Assembly (NCBI RefSeq): GCF_023674425.1
Contig: NZ_CP098401.1
Span: forward strand, 1,302,001-1,366,000
Direction: 5' to 3'
Source of the DNA: Sphingomonas donggukensis
GTDB lineage: Bacteria; Pseudomonadota; Alphaproteobacteria; Sphingomonadales; Sphingomonadaceae
DNA length: 64,000 nucleotides
The notes under the pieces were generated by a model, which saw only the letters and a program-made list of their open reading frames with translations, did no database searches and was not told the origin of the DNA. Position numbers and translations under genes: made by a program. Below, piece by piece: positions 36,417 to 45,937 of this stretch (its first letter is position 1; each line of letters starts with the position of its first letter).

Positions 36417-38363
36417 TTACGGGTTCACAGCCTCTGCGCTCGGCAGCTGCGTGGCGTCGGCCGGCACTTCCTCGGCCTCCGCGCCACGTCCGAATACCGC
36501 GTCGATCGCCTGCTCGATCTCGGCGATGCGGAAGGGCTGACCCGACACCTTGTTGAGAGGTTTCGCGTCCACGAGAAACTGGTCGCGCAGCAGGGTCTTG
36601 AGCTGGCCGGTGTTCATTTCTGGCACCAGGATATGCTCGTAACTCTTTAGCAGATCGCCAAGATTCTTCGGCATCGGCCAGATGTGGCGGATGTGGACGT
36701 GGGCGACGTCGAGTCCGCGCTTGCGCGCACGGCGCACCGCCTGGTGGATTGGGCCGAAGGTCGAGCCCCAGCCGACGACGACGAGCTTGCCGCCTGCCTC
36801 GCCCAGCTCGACCGTCTGGTCGGGCACGGCGATGTTCGCCACCTTGTCGCGGCGGATGTCGGTCATCGCCTGATGGGTGCCGGGGGAATAATCGATGTTG
36901 CCGGTGCCGAGCGCCTTCTCGATGCCGCCGATGCGGTGGAGCAGGCCGGGGGTGCCGGGCTTCACCCACGGGCGCTTCAGGTTCGCGTCGCGGGCATAGG
37001 GCAGGAACTTCTCGCCCTCTGCCGGCTGCTCGGTGTGGAAGGCGACCGGGAACGGTGCGTAGCCGCTCATGTCCGGCACTTTCCACGGCTCGGCGGCGTT
37101 GGCGATATAGCCGTCGGTCAGCAGCATCACCGGAGTCATGTACGCGCACGCGATCCGCACCGCCTCGATCGCCACGTCGAAGCAGTCGGCGGCGGAGCGC
37201 GCGGCGAGGACCGGCATCGGCGCATCGCCGTTGCGGCCATAGACCGCCTGGTAGAGGTCGGATTGCTCGGTCTTGGTCGGCAGGCCGGTCGACGGCCCGC
37301 CGCGCTGCGAATTGACGATGACCAGCGGCAGCTCGGTCATGATCGCCAGCCCCATCGCCTCGCCCTTCAGGGCGATGCCGGGGCCGGAGGAGGACGTCAC
37401 ACCCAGTTGCCCGGCGTAGCTGGCACCGATCGCCGAGGCGATCGCGGCGATCTCGTCCTCCGCCTGGAAAGTGGTGACGCCATATTCCTTCAGGCGCGAC
37501 AGATAGTGGAGGATCGCCGAGGCCGGGGTGATCGGATAGCCGCCGAAGAACATCGGTATGCTGGCGAGCTGCGTGCCGGCGACGAGGCCGAGCGCGATCG
37601 ATTCAGCGCCGGTGACCGTGCGGTACAGGCCCGGTTCGGCAGGCGCGGCGGGGACGTGGCGCTGGGCGATGCCCATGGCGCCGAGTTCCGCAGTCTCGCC
37701 GTAGGCATGGCCGGCGTTCAGCGCGGCGATGTTGGCCTCGGCCAGCTCGGGCGCCTTGGCGAACTTGGACTTGAGCCAGTCGATCAGCGGAGCGCGGTCG
37801 CGATCGAACATCCAGAGCGCCAGACCGAGCGTCCACATGTTCTTGCAGCGCAGCGCCTCCTTGTTGCCGAGGCCGTAGGGCTTCACGGCATCGAGCGTCA
37901 GTTGCGAGATGTTGAGGCGAAGAAGCTGCCACTTGGCGAGAGAATCGCCGTCCAAGGGATTGGAATCATACTTTGCCTTGGCGAGGTTGCGATCGTTGAA
38001 CTCGCCTTCGTCGGCGATGATGAGACCGCCGGGCTTCAGCGCCTCGACGTTCACCTTTAGCGCGGCGGGGTTCATCGCGATCAGCACGTCGGGGGCGTCG
38101 CCCGCGGTTTCGATCGCGGTCGAGCCGAAATTGATCTGGAACGCGCTGACGCCGAACAACGTACCCTGGGGCGCGCGGATTTCGGCGGGGAAATCGGGGA
38201 AGGTCGCGAGATCATTGCCGCTGAGCGCGGTCGAGAGCGTGAACTGCCCGCCGGTCAGCTGCATCCCGTCGCCGGAATCGCCGGCGAAACGCACGACGAT
38301 CGCTTCCGGTTCGGGATGGGCCGACGCCTCCTGCGGGGTCAGCATGTGGGTGGCGGTCGCCAT
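36417..38363 (-). CDS. korA: 2-oxoacid:acceptor oxidoreductase subunit alpha (gamma-alpha fusion)
   Basis: 648 aa from the ATG at 38363. The N-terminal about 190 residues form the gamma-type domain (VVRFAGDSGDGMQLTGGQFT; FPAEIRAPQGTLFGVSAFQ). They are followed by the alpha domain from about residue 240 (RTVTGAESIALGLVAGTQLA, GYPITPASAILHYLSRL, GVTSSSGPGIALKGEAMGLA, VNSQRGGPSTGLPTKTEQ). The C-terminal domain II ends with VVVGWGSTFGPIHQAVRRAR and HIWPMPKNLGDLL. This gamma-alpha fused layout defines the two-subunit aerobic type. It may act as an oxygen-tolerant bypass beside 2-oxoglutarate dehydrogenase. First gene of the korA-korB operon. Confidence 0.95.
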   Translation of the reverse strand: MATATHMLTPQEASAHPEPEAIVVRFAGDSGDGMQLTGGQFTLSTALSGNDLATFPDFPAEIRAPQGTLFGVSAFQINFGSTAIETAGDAPDVLIAMNPAALKVNVEALKPGGLIIADEGEFNDRNLAKAKYDSNPLDGDSLAKWQLLRLNISQLTLDAVKPYGLGNKEALRCKNMWTLGLALWMFDRDRAPLIDWLKSKFAKAPELAEANIAALNAGHAYGETAELGAMGIAQRHVPAAPAEPGLYRTVTGAESIALGLVAGTQLASIPMFFGGYPITPASAILHYLSRLKEYGVTTFQAEDEIAAIASAIGASYAGQLGVTSSSGPGIALKGEAMGLAIMTELPLVIVNSQRGGPSTGLPTKTEQSDLYQAVYGRNGDAPMPVLAARSAADCFDVAIEAVRIACAYMTPVMLLTDGYIANAAEPWKVPDMSGYAPFPVAFHTEQPAEGEKFLPYARDANLKRPWVKPGTPGLLHRIGGIEKALGTGNIDYSPGTHQAMTDIRRDKVANIAVPDQTVELGEAGGKLVVVGWGSTFGPIHQAVRRARKRGLDVAHVHIRHIWPMPKNLGDLLKSYEHILVPEMNTGQLKTLLRDQFLVDAKPLNKVSGQPFRIAEIEQAIDAVFGRGAEAEEVPADATQLPSAEAVNP

Positions 38364-38441
38364 GTAACTATCGTCCTGCGGTCTGTCTGCGTGCGCTCTA
38401 GACCCGGCACGCCGCGACCGAAAGGTAGAACGTCGCGGGGT

Positions 38442-39353
38442 TCATGCAAACGCTTCTTTATCGGCGGCAAATGCGTGGCCGAGCGTCAGGATGGAGGCGA
38501 CGTGGCGTGTCGCCACCTCCAGCGCGTCGCTGCCATAGCCCCCGCCGAGCGCGCTGGCGAGCGGGAGGGCGCGGGACATCGCCGCCTGCGCGATCCAGCG
38601 GTCGCGCGCCACCAGCCCATCGCGGGTGAGCGCGAGGCGGCCGAGGCGGTCGCCCTCCCACGGATCGACGCCAGCCTGGTACAGGATCAGGTCGGGGGTG
38701 AAATCGGCGATCAGCGGCGGCAGCGTCGCGTCGAGCATCGCCATATAGCCGTCGTCATCGACCCCGTCGGGCAGTGCCACGTCGATGGTCGAGCGGGCCT
38801 TTCGCGCCGGGAAATTCTTCTCGGCGTGGATCGAATAGGTGGAGATGTCATGGCGTCCCGCGGTCAGCGCGGCGGTGCCGTCGCCCTGGTGGACGTCGCA
38901 ATCGACGATCAGGACGCGCCGCCCCTCCTCCGCCAGCCGCACCGCGGCGATGGCGAGATCGTTGAAGATGCAATAGCCTGCCCCGGTGTCGGCGAGCGCG
39001 TGGTGGCTGCCCCCCGCGGTGTTGGCGGCATAGCCGCGCGCGATGGCGAGCTTTGCCGCGAGGTAGGTGCCGCCGGGCACGACGAAGGCGCGGGCGGCGA
39101 TCGGCGGGGTTACCGCGAAACCGATGCGGCGCTCCTTATGGGGCGGCACACGCGCCTCGGCCACCTCGGCGACATAGGCGGGATCGTGCACCGCCTCGAT
39201 CCACGCGCGCGGCGCAGGATCGGGCACATGCCAGTCGATCGCGGCACCCTCGGCGCAAAGGAGGTCGCGGACCAGGCCGTTCTTGTTCCACTGGTACGTG
39301 CTGCGCGGCGGGGCCGGCGCCACGTAATCGGGATGATGGACGACGGCGATCAC
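38442..39353 (-). CDS. Histone deacetylase-like amidohydrolase
   Basis: 303 aa if started at the GTG at 39353 (VIAVVHHPDYVAPAPP); an ATG at 39392 in frame would come within 11 bases of the divergent ATG at 39404, so I prefer the GTG. Zn-dependent HDAC fold: HDPAYVAEVAEARVPPH, the catalytic GGSHHALADTGAGYCIFNDL (double His), metal site LIVDCDVHQGDGTAALTAG and the third metal Asp in YQAGVDPWEGDRLGRLALTR, plus the final GGGYG. Bacterial members are acetylpolyamine amidohydrolases or AcuC-type protein deacetylases. Substrate unresolved. Divergent from the esterase gene. Confidence 0.88.
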   Translation of the reverse strand: MIAVVHHPDYVAPAPPRSTYQWNKNGLVRDLLCAEGAAIDWHVPDPAPRAWIEAVHDPAYVAEVAEARVPPHKERRIGFAVTPPIAARAFVVPGGTYLAAKLAIARGYAANTAGGSHHALADTGAGYCIFNDLAIAAVRLAEEGRRVLIVDCDVHQGDGTAALTAGRHDISTYSIHAEKNFPARKARSTIDVALPDGVDDDGYMAMLDATLPPLIADFTPDLILYQAGVDPWEGDRLGRLALTRDGLVARDRWIAQAAMSRALPLASALGGGYGSDALEVATRHVASILTLGHAFAADKEAFA

Positions 39354-39403
39354 GCTGCCTAGGTAGGCGCGAGCCGGCGCCACCGCCAGCATGGAGAGCG
39401 TGC

Positions 39404-40375
39404 ATGACCGACCCCTTCGTCCGCCCCGACGTCCGCGGCTTCCTCGATATGGTGGCGGCGATGCCCGGCCCGCGCACGCACGAGATGGAGCCCGCTCAGG
39501 CGCGCGCGCAATATGTCGCGATGAAGGGGCTGGTCGACCTTCCCGAGGGCGATCTGGGCGAGGTGCGCGACATCACGATCCCCGGCGCCGCCGGCGACAT
39601 CCCGGCGCGCCTGTTCGACGCGCGCGCGTCGCGCGAACCGGGCCCGCTGGTCGTCTTCTACCACGGCGGCGGGTTCGTGATCGGCAACATCGACAGCCAC
39701 GCCAGCTTCTGCGCCGAGGTCGCGCGCACGCTCGATCTGCCGGTCGTCTCGATCGACTATCGCCTGGCGCCCGAGGCGAAATTTCCCGCCGCGCCCGACG
39801 ACTGCGAGGCGGCGGCGCGGTGGATCGCGGGCAATCCGAAGGAACTGGGGCGGACCGCGACCGGGCTGGTGCTGATGGGCGATAGCGCGGGCGGCAACCT
39901 GGTCATCGTCACCGCGATGGCGCTGCGCGACGCGCCGGCTGCGGTGCCGGTGATCGCGCAGGCACCGATCTATCCCGCCACCGACACGTCGAAGCCCTAT
40001 GCCTCCTACGAACTGTTCAAGGCGGGCTATCTGCTGACCCACGAGAGCATGGTGTGGTTCGACGAAGGCTATGGCGCCGACAAGGATCATCACCGCGCCT
40101 CGCCGCTGCTCGCCGACCTGGCGGGCATGCCGCCCGCGGTCGTGATGACCGCCAGCCTGGACCCGATCCGCGACCAAGGCCGGGCCTATGCCGCCGCGCT
40201 GGCGCTGGCGGGCGTAGCAGTGGTGTTCCGCGAGGCTGTCGGCAACATCCACGGCTTCATCACCATCCGCAAGGCGATCCCGTCGAGCGCAGGCGACGTC
40301 GCCGGCTTCTTGGCGGCGCTGAAACCCGTGATCGTCGAGGCCGAGGCGCAGCGCGTGATGGGACAGGCGGCATGA
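39404..40375 (+). CDS. Alpha/beta hydrolase, hormone-sensitive-lipase (HSL) type
   Basis: 323-aa esterase from the ATG at 39404. The HSL group signature HGGGFVIGNIDSHASFCAEV supplies the oxyanion hole, the nucleophile elbow is LVLMGDSAGGNLVIV, the Asp is in MTASLDPIRDQGRAYA and the His in VGNIHGFITI. Short-chain acyl esters are the usual substrates of such cytosolic enzymes. No signal peptide. Its stop overlaps the nudH start by 4 bases (ATGA), so the two are in one operon. The HSL and the HDAC gene start within about 50 bases of each other and share a control region. Confidence 0.92.
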   Translation: MTDPFVRPDVRGFLDMVAAMPGPRTHEMEPAQARAQYVAMKGLVDLPEGDLGEVRDITIPGAAGDIPARLFDARASREPGPLVVFYHGGGFVIGNIDSHASFCAEVARTLDLPVVSIDYRLAPEAKFPAAPDDCEAAARWIAGNPKELGRTATGLVLMGDSAGGNLVIVTAMALRDAPAAVPVIAQAPIYPATDTSKPYASYELFKAGYLLTHESMVWFDEGYGADKDHHRASPLLADLAGMPPAVVMTASLDPIRDQGRAYAAALALAGVAVVFREAVGNIHGFITIRKAIPSSAGDVAGFLAALKPVIVEAEAQRVMGQAA

Positions 40376-40872
40376 GCGCCACCGCGACCCTGCCCTACCG
40401 CCCCTGTGCCGGGGTCATGATACTGAACCGCGAGGGAAAGGTGTTCGTCGGCCAACGCCTCGATTCGACGCTGGAGGCATGGCAGATGCCGCAGGGCGGG
40501 ATCGACGACGGCGAGGATGCGCTGCAGGCCGCGATCCGCGAGGTCGGCGAGGAAACCGGCATCCCGCGCGAGATGCTGGCGCTGGTCGCCGAGGCACCGG
40601 ACGAGCTGTTCTACGACTTGCCCGAAGAATTGGTCGGCAAGCTGTGGAAGGGCAAGTGGCGGGGCCAGCGCCAGCGTTGGTTCCTGTTCGCGTTCGGCGG
40701 TGCCGACAGCGACGTGAACATCGACACCGCGCATCCAGAATTCCGCGCGTGGAAATGGGCCGACCCCGCCGACCTGCCGGCGATGATCGTGCCGTTCAAG
40801 CGCGCGCTCTACGAAGCCGTGCTCGCCGCCTTCGACGAACCGCTGCAAAGGCGCGACAAAGCGACCGCATGA
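40372..40872 (+). CDS. rppH: RNA pyrophosphohydrolase (NudH/RppH)
   Basis: Nudix enzyme that removes pyrophosphate from 5'-triphosphorylated mRNA to start decay, and may degrade diadenosine polyphosphates. 166 aa from the ATG overlapping the previous stop. N-terminal YRPCAGVMILNREGKVFVGQ is the RppH/IalA opening. The Nudix box runs from about residue 43 to 64 (GGIDDGEDALQAAIREVGEE). The downstream LPEELVGKLWKGKWRGQRQR and WFLFAF are typical of RppH. In alphaproteobacteria the orthologue is also called IalA (invasion-associated). The next gene starts 30 bases later. Confidence 0.95.
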   Translation: MSATATLPYRPCAGVMILNREGKVFVGQRLDSTLEAWQMPQGGIDDGEDALQAAIREVGEETGIPREMLALVAEAPDELFYDLPEELVGKLWKGKWRGQRQRWFLFAFGGADSDVNIDTAHPEFRAWKWADPADLPAMIVPFKRALYEAVLAAFDEPLQRRDKATA

Positions 40873-40901
40873 TCGCCACACTCGCCCTATAAGGCATGAC
40901 G

Positions 40902-41846
40902 ATGCGCCGTGCCCTGATCCCGCTCGCCCCCGTCGCGCTGGCCCCCGCGCTGCTGGCCAATGCGCCGCTGCCCGATCCGGTGGCGGCGACGGCCGCATCG
41001 GGCGAGATCCAGTCGATCCCGCCGGCGCTGAAATCGATGCTCGACGCGGCGATGACGTCGGGCAGCGAGGCCGAGGTCGCGACGATCGCCAAATATGCCG
41101 CAGGCGCCGCCCCCGACAGCGCCGCCGACATCCAGAAGCTCGCCAACGACTGGAAGGCCGCGCGCCGCGCCGCCGCCGACCGCACGCTACGCGAGGCGGG
41201 CTTCCTCGACCTGATGCGCGGGCGGATCGAGGTCGGCGGGTTCATGACCAGCGGCAACACCGACACCACCGGGCTGACCGCGATCGTCGACCTGACGCGC
41301 GAGGGTTTCCGCTGGCGGCACAAATTGAAATTGCTGGGCGAATATCAGGAAAGCGCCGGCGTGGTCAGCCGCGAGCATTACCTTGCCGCCTATGAGCCGA
41401 ATTTCAAAGTGGACGACCGGCTCTACATCTACGGCGCCGCGCAGTATGAGAGCGACCGGTTCCTGGGATACATGGACCGGTATTCGGCATCCGCCGGAGC
41501 CGGCTATACCGCATGGCGCACCCCCGACCTGAAGCTCGACGTCGAACTCGGGCCGTCGTTTCGCCGTACCGACTTCACCGAACAGGCGGATACGAGCGAG
41601 CTCGGCGCGCGCGGCTCGCTCGATTTTAACTGGCGGGTGTCGCCCGGGATCACGGTGACGCAAGCGGCATCGGCCTACATTCAAAACATCAATTCCACCG
41701 TCACCGGGCGCACCGCGGTGCAGGCAAAGCTGTTCGGGCCACTCTCGGCGCAACTGTCCTACGCAGTCAGCTACGAAAGCCGCCCCGCGGTAGGACGCGT
41801 GAATACCGACACGACCAGCCGCGCATCGCTGGTTTACGCGTTCTGA
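40902..41846 (+). CDS. DUF481 outer-membrane beta-barrel protein
   Basis: 314 aa from the ATG at 40902 (AAGG 7 bases before it); an ATG at 40896 is the alternative start. Signal peptide to about residue 20 (MRRALIPLAPVALAPALLAN). A helical segment (residues 35-95) is followed by the DUF481 barrel beginning IEVGGFMTSGNTDTTGLTAI. Alternating amphipathic strands continue to the end and the last residue is Phe (ASLVYAF), the outer-membrane assembly signal. About ten strands can be counted in pairs. DUF481 proteins are salt/stress-associated in some bacteria; function unknown. A TATAAG at 40888-40893 could serve as its -10. Confidence 0.88.
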   Translation: MRRALIPLAPVALAPALLANAPLPDPVAATAASGEIQSIPPALKSMLDAAMTSGSEAEVATIAKYAAGAAPDSAADIQKLANDWKAARRAAADRTLREAGFLDLMRGRIEVGGFMTSGNTDTTGLTAIVDLTREGFRWRHKLKLLGEYQESAGVVSREHYLAAYEPNFKVDDRLYIYGAAQYESDRFLGYMDRYSASAGAGYTAWRTPDLKLDVELGPSFRRTDFTEQADTSELGARGSLDFNWRVSPGITVTQAASAYIQNINSTVTGRTAVQAKLFGPLSAQLSYAVSYESRPAVGRVNTDTTSRASLVYAF

Positions 41847-41865
41847 CCGCGCTATCACGCCCGGC

Positions 41866-43089
41866 ATGACGGGTGGGGATGCACGAGGATTGTCGGACTT
41901 TGAACGCGCGGCGGTCGCCCGCGCGGGCGCGTCGCCGATGCTGGAGCGAACACTCGACTGGGCGGCGGTGAACAGCGGGACGGGTAACCTCGCGGGGCTG
42001 GCGACCATCGCCGACAGGCTGGCCGAGGCGTTCGGAGCGTTGCCGGGCGAGCTGTCGATGATCGACCCCGCGCCCGCCGAGCGCGTGACGGTCGAAGGCC
42101 GTGTCGAGGCTATCGCGCACGGTCGCCACCTTCACCTGAGCGTCCGCCCCGACGCCCCCGTCCGAATGCTGTTCACCGGGCACATGGACACGGTCTATCC
42201 CGCCGACCACCCGTTTCAGGCGATCACGCCCCTGCCCGATGGCCGCATCGTCGGGCCGGGCGTCGCCGACATGAAGGGCGGGCTGGCGGTGATGCTGGCC
42301 GCTTTGGAGGCGGTCGAGGCATCGCCGGTGGCGTCACGCTTCGGCTATGAGGTAGTCGTCAATTCCGACGAGGAAACCGGATCGTTCTCCTCTGCCGCGC
42401 TGATCCGCGAGGCGGCGGCGGGCAAGGTCGCGGCGCTGACCTTTGAGCCGGCGCTGCCCGACGGCAGCCTGGCTGGTGCACGCAGCGGGACCGGCAATTT
42501 CGCGCTCGTCGTTCGCGGCAGGAGCGCCCATGCCGGGCGCAACCCCGACGACGGGCGCAACGCCATCGTCGCCGCCGCCGACCTGGCAGTGCGGCTGAAG
42601 CAGGCGCACGGGCCGCGGCTGTCGGTGAATCCGGCGCGGATCGACGGCGGCGGGCCGAACAACGTCGTCCCCGACCTTGCCGTGCTGCGCGTCAATTTCC
42701 GCCCGGCGATGCCGGAGGATGTCGCCCGCGCCGACACGCACCTGCGCTCGGCGGTGGCGATGGTCGCCGCGGCGCACGACGTCGCCATTGAAATTCACGG
42801 CAGCTTCAACCGCCCCCCTAAGCCGATCGACACGGGCGCGGCGCGGCTGTTCGATCTCGTCCGCGGCGTCGGTGCAGACCTGGGGCTGTCGATCGCGTGG
42901 CACTCGACCGGCGGCGTCTGCGACGGCAACACCATCGCTGCGTGCGGCGTCCCCGTCATCGACACGATGGGCGTGCGTGGCGGCGCGATCCATTCAGCAG
43001 ACGAATATCTGATCCCCGACAGCCTGGCCGAGCGCGCCGGCCTGTCGGCGGTGACCATAATGCGTATCATCGAAAAGGGCGGCGTGTGA
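41866..43089 (+). CDS. M20-family metallohydrolase in an arginine succinyltransferase operon
   Basis: 407 aa, Zn2-dependent amidohydrolase/carboxypeptidase. It has [20 protein letters not shown] (His ligand), [20 protein letters not shown] (bridging Asp), [20 protein letters not shown] (catalytic Glu, ligand Glu), the lid-domain segment [20 protein letters not shown] and the last ligand near [15 protein letters not shown]. It matches the ArgE/DapE/carboxypeptidase G2 clan. The stop overlaps the astA GTG, and astB follows astA with a further overlap. AstE, an unrelated M14-type enzyme, normally removes succinate in this pathway; an M20 enzyme here could replace it, or could hydrolyse an acyl-amino acid feeding the pathway. 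Confidence 0.85.
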   Translation: MTGGDARGLSDFERAAVARAGASPMLERTLDWAAVNSGTGNLAGLATIADRLAEAFGALPGELSMIDPAPAERVTVEGRVEAIAHGRHLHLSVRPDAPVRMLFTGHMDTVYPADHPFQAITPLPDGRIVGPGVADMKGGLAVMLAALEAVEASPVASRFGYEVVVNSDEETGSFSSAALIREAAAGKVAALTFEPALPDGSLAGARSGTGNFALVVRGRSAHAGRNPDDGRNAIVAAADLAVRLKQAHGPRLSVNPARIDGGGPNNVVPDLAVLRVNFRPAMPEDVARADTHLRSAVAMVAAAHDVAIEIHGSFNRPPKPIDTGAARLFDLVRGVGADLGLSIAWHSTGGVCDGNTIAACGVPVIDTMGVRGGAIHSADEYLIPDSLAERAGLSAVTIMRIIEKGGV

Positions 43090-44084
43090 GCTTCGTTATC
43101 CGGGCGGCGACCGACCGCGACCTGCAACCCTTGTACGAGATGGCGAAGCTGACCGGCGGCGGCTTCACCAACCTGCCGCCCGACCGCAAGGCGCTGCGTA
43201 CCAAGATCGAACGAAGCGCCGCCGCATTGGCGCGCGAGGACGACACCGCGACCGACGAGCTGTTCGTGCTGGTGCTCGAAAATCTCGCGACCGGCGAGGT
43301 ACGCGGCACCTGCCAGATCTTCACCAAGGTCGGGCAGCACTGGCCGTTCTACAGCTATCGCCTGGGCATGATGACCAAGCACAGCGTCGAACTCGCGCGC
43401 ACCTTCCGCGCCGAGACGCTGAGCCTGGTCAGCGATCTGGAGGGGTCGAGCGAGGTCGGCGGGCTGTTCCTGCATCCGGGCGAGCGTGCCGGGGGGCTGG
43501 GACTGCTGCTCGCGCGCAGCCGCTACCTGTTCATCCGCGCCCACCGCGCGCGCTTTGCCGACCGGGTGCTGGCCGAATTGCGCGGGATCATCGACGAGGC
43601 CGGGGGATCGCCGTTCTGGGACGGGGTCGCGGGGCGGTTCTTCGGGATGAATTTCCAGGACGCCGACGCGTTCAACGCCATCCACGGCAACCAGTTCATC
43701 GCCGACCTGATGCCCAAGCATCCGATCTACACCGCGATGCTGCCCGAAAGTTCGCGCAGCGTCATCGGCCTGCCCCACCCCAGCGGTCGCGCGGCGATGC
43801 GGATGCTGGAGAACGAGGGGTTCGCGTTCGAGAATTACATCGACATCTTCGACGGCGGCCCGACGATGACCGCGCGCACCGACAAGGTGCAGACGATCCA
43901 GGATGCGAAGGACATGGGCGTCGAGCGGATCGCGGGCGGCGGGGTGCCCTCGCTGATCGCGACCGGGCGGCTGGCGGGCTTCCGCGCGTGCATCGGCGAG
44001 ATCGCGGACGGCGCGATCGACGAAGCGAGCGCGGCGGCGCTGCGCGTGGAGGTGGGCGACCGCGTGGCGCACGTCGCGCGATGA
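43086..44084 (+). CDS. astA: Arginine N-succinyltransferase
   Basis: First step of the AST pathway: transfers succinyl from succinyl-CoA to the alpha-amino group of arginine. 332 aa, GTG start at 43086 overlapping the previous stop. AST-type N-acyltransferase fold: [40 protein letters not shown] (CoA site) and the conserved [20 protein letters not shown] with [17 protein letters not shown]. The second half includes [20 protein letters not shown] and the terminal [20 protein letters not shown]. The substrate could be ornithine too in some members. Overlaps astB by ATGA. Confidence 0.95.
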   Translation: MSFVIRAATDRDLQPLYEMAKLTGGGFTNLPPDRKALRTKIERSAAALAREDDTATDELFVLVLENLATGEVRGTCQIFTKVGQHWPFYSYRLGMMTKHSVELARTFRAETLSLVSDLEGSSEVGGLFLHPGERAGGLGLLLARSRYLFIRAHRARFADRVLAELRGIIDEAGGSPFWDGVAGRFFGMNFQDADAFNAIHGNQFIADLMPKHPIYTAMLPESSRSVIGLPHPSGRAAMRMLENEGFAFENYIDIFDGGPTMTARTDKVQTIQDAKDMGVERIAGGGVPSLIATGRLAGFRACIGEIADGAIDEASAAALRVEVGDRVAHVAR

Positions 44085-45328
44085 CGCTGGTCGAGATCAA
44101 CTTCGACGGCATTGTCGGGCCGAGCCACAATTACGCCGGCCTGTCGCCGGGCAATCTGGCCGCGACGAAGAACGCCGGCGCGACCGCCCACCCGCGCGCG
44201 GCGGCCCTCCAGGGGATCGCCAAGATGCGCGCGAACCTCGCACTGGGGCTGACGCAGGGCATACTGCTGCCACACCCGCGCCCGGATCGGCGCTGGCTGG
44301 AGACACTCGCCACGGATTACGACCGGGCCGCGATGCATCTGCGCGCGCAATCGCTGTCGGCGTCGGCGATGTGGGCGGCGAATGCCGCGACCGTTTCACC
44401 CGCGCCCGACACCGCCGACGGGCGCTGCCACCTGACCCTCGCCAACCTCGTCACGATGCCGCATCGCAGCCACGAATGGCCCGCGACGCTGGCGCAGTTG
44501 CGCATCGCCTTCGCCGACCCGGCCTTTGCGGTCCACGCCCCCGTCCCCGCGCCGTTCGGTGACGAGGGTGCCGCCAACCACATGCGCCTGGCCCGCGCCC
44601 ACGGCGAGCCCGGCGTCGAGGTGTTCGTCTATGGTGAGAGCGGTGGCCCCTTCCCCGCCCGCCAGCACCGCGAGGCGAGCGCGGCGGTGGCGCGCGCGCA
44701 CGGCGTGGATGCGCTGTTCGTGCGCCAGTCGGACGAAGCGATCGCGGCGGGGGCGTTCCACAACGATGTGGTCGCCGTGGCCAACGAACGCGTGCTGTTC
44801 GCGCATGAGCAGGCGTTTGCCGACAAGGCCGCCTTCTACGCCGACCTGCGCGCGCGCCTGCCCGAGGTCGAGATCGTCGAGGTACCCGCCGCCGCGGTCA
44901 GCCTCGCCGACGCCATCGCATCCTATCTGTTCAACGCGCAGCTGGTGACGCTCGGCGACGGCGCGCAGGCGCTGATCGTGCCCGAGGAAGCGCGCGCCAA
45001 TGCGGCGGTATGGGCGTGGTTGCAGGCGCACCTCGCCGGCAACGGCCCGATCCGGCGGGTCGAGGTGGTCGATGTCCGCGAATCGATGGCGAACGGTGGC
45101 GGCCCTGCGTGCCTGCGCCTGCGCGTCGTCGCCTACCCGGCCACGGTCGATCCGCGCTTCTTGGTTGATGACGCCAGGCTCGACACGATCGCTGCGGTGG
45201 TGGAGGCGCACTGGCCCGAGCGGATCGCGCCCGAGGATATCGCCGATCCGGCGCTGATCGCGCGGATCGAGGGAGCCTATGCCGCACTGCTGGAAGCGGT
45301 CGGATGTGTCGAATTAATTGACAGGTAA
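44081..45328 (+). CDS. astB: N-succinylarginine dihydrolase
   Basis: Second step of the AST pathway: hydrolyses succinylarginine to succinylornithine, ammonia and CO2. 415 aa. Signature N-terminus [20 protein letters not shown] and [19 protein letters not shown], with [20 protein letters not shown] and [20 protein letters not shown]. The catalytic Cys is expected in the C-terminal region [15 protein letters not shown]. Length equals E. coli AstB (about 447) less a few short loops. astC, astD and astE are not in this window after it; the next genes are unrelated. Confidence 0.96.
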   Translation: MTLVEINFDGIVGPSHNYAGLSPGNLAATKNAGATAHPRAAALQGIAKMRANLALGLTQGILLPHPRPDRRWLETLATDYDRAAMHLRAQSLSASAMWAANAATVSPAPDTADGRCHLTLANLVTMPHRSHEWPATLAQLRIAFADPAFAVHAPVPAPFGDEGAANHMRLARAHGEPGVEVFVYGESGGPFPARQHREASAAVARAHGVDALFVRQSDEAIAAGAFHNDVVAVANERVLFAHEQAFADKAAFYADLRARLPEVEIVEVPAAAVSLADAIASYLFNAQLVTLGDGAQALIVPEEARANAAVWAWLQAHLAGNGPIRRVEVVDVRESMANGGGPACLRLRVVAYPATVDPRFLVDDARLDTIAAVVEAHWPERIAPEDIADPALIARIEGAYAALLEAVGCVELIDR

Positions 45329-45394
45329 CCACGATCGTTAACGCCGGAATGGCGGTTTTCCGCGGTTGGCGCGGGGCTTGCGTAAGACCTTCGC

Positions 45395-45610
45395 ATGTGG
45401 CGCAAGTTTCGCAACCTGTTCATCATCAAGACCAAGTTCGAGGCGTTCCTGGTCATCTACGGCCTCGGCCTCGGCGCGGTCGAGCGGGGCATCCACTACC
45501 TCGACCAATATCCCGGCTGGGGCGGATGGATGCTGTTCTTCGCCTGCCCGATCGCGGTGTTCATGGCGGGCGCGCGCATCCTCGATTCGCTCGAGCGCGA
45601 ACACGGCTGA
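45395..45610 (+). CDS. Hypothetical small membrane protein
   Basis: 71 aa from the ATG at 45395. Two hydrophobic segments: FLVIYGLGLGAVERGIHYLD and GGWMLFFACPIAVFMAGARI, with a basic N-terminus (MWRKFRNLFIIKTKFE). It probably spans the inner membrane twice, or forms a hairpin. The tail is charged (LDSLEREHG). No family recognised. Spacing of 66 bases from astB and 38 bases to the next gene gives it no obvious partner. Small sphingomonad-specific ORF by appearance. Confidence 0.6.
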   Translation: MWRKFRNLFIIKTKFEAFLVIYGLGLGAVERGIHYLDQYPGWGGWMLFFACPIAVFMAGARILDSLEREHG

Positions 45611-45648
45611 CGGTTCACAAGCCGGACCTGCGCCGCTAGGGTTGCCAC

Positions 45649-45921
45649 ATGCACCGAAGCCCCCTGCACCGCTGGTTCGTCGACCACCCCCGCAGCGTGA
45701 ACGAAAGCTACACGCAGCATTTCGGCGTCGCGACGCGGTTCGGTGTGAAGATGATCGTCGGCGGCATCGCCGCTCTGGTCCACGGCGTCGTGCCATCGCT
45801 GTTCGAACGCACCGGCAGCACGACGATCAAGGGGCTGTATTCGGAAATGGTCGCCCGCCAACCGGGCGCCCGCCGCCCCGCCTATGACGAGCCCGAATGG
45901 CGCCCCGAGTACGAAATCTGA
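45649..45921 (+). CDS. DUF6356 family protein
   Basis: 90 aa from the ATG at 45649. Matches a short family with the pattern HRWFVDHPRSVNESYTQHFG, then VATRFGVKMIVGGIAALVHG, a membrane-associated or amphipathic stretch, then a polar C-terminus ending in PEWRPEYEI. Function not known to me. The frame of the following FAD gene could start inside it at 45884, but a GTG after its stop (45938) is more likely. Confidence 0.75.
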   Translation: MHRSPLHRWFVDHPRSVNESYTQHFGVATRFGVKMIVGGIAALVHGVVPSLFERTGSTTIKGLYSEMVARQPGARRPAYDEPEWRPEYEI

Positions 45922-45937
45922 GCGGCGCGCAAGGGAA

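Noticed and set aside
36684..38060. 458-codon plus-strand frame opposite korA
   Set aside because: Mirror of korA, whose motifs are strong. No conserved content in the antisense translation.
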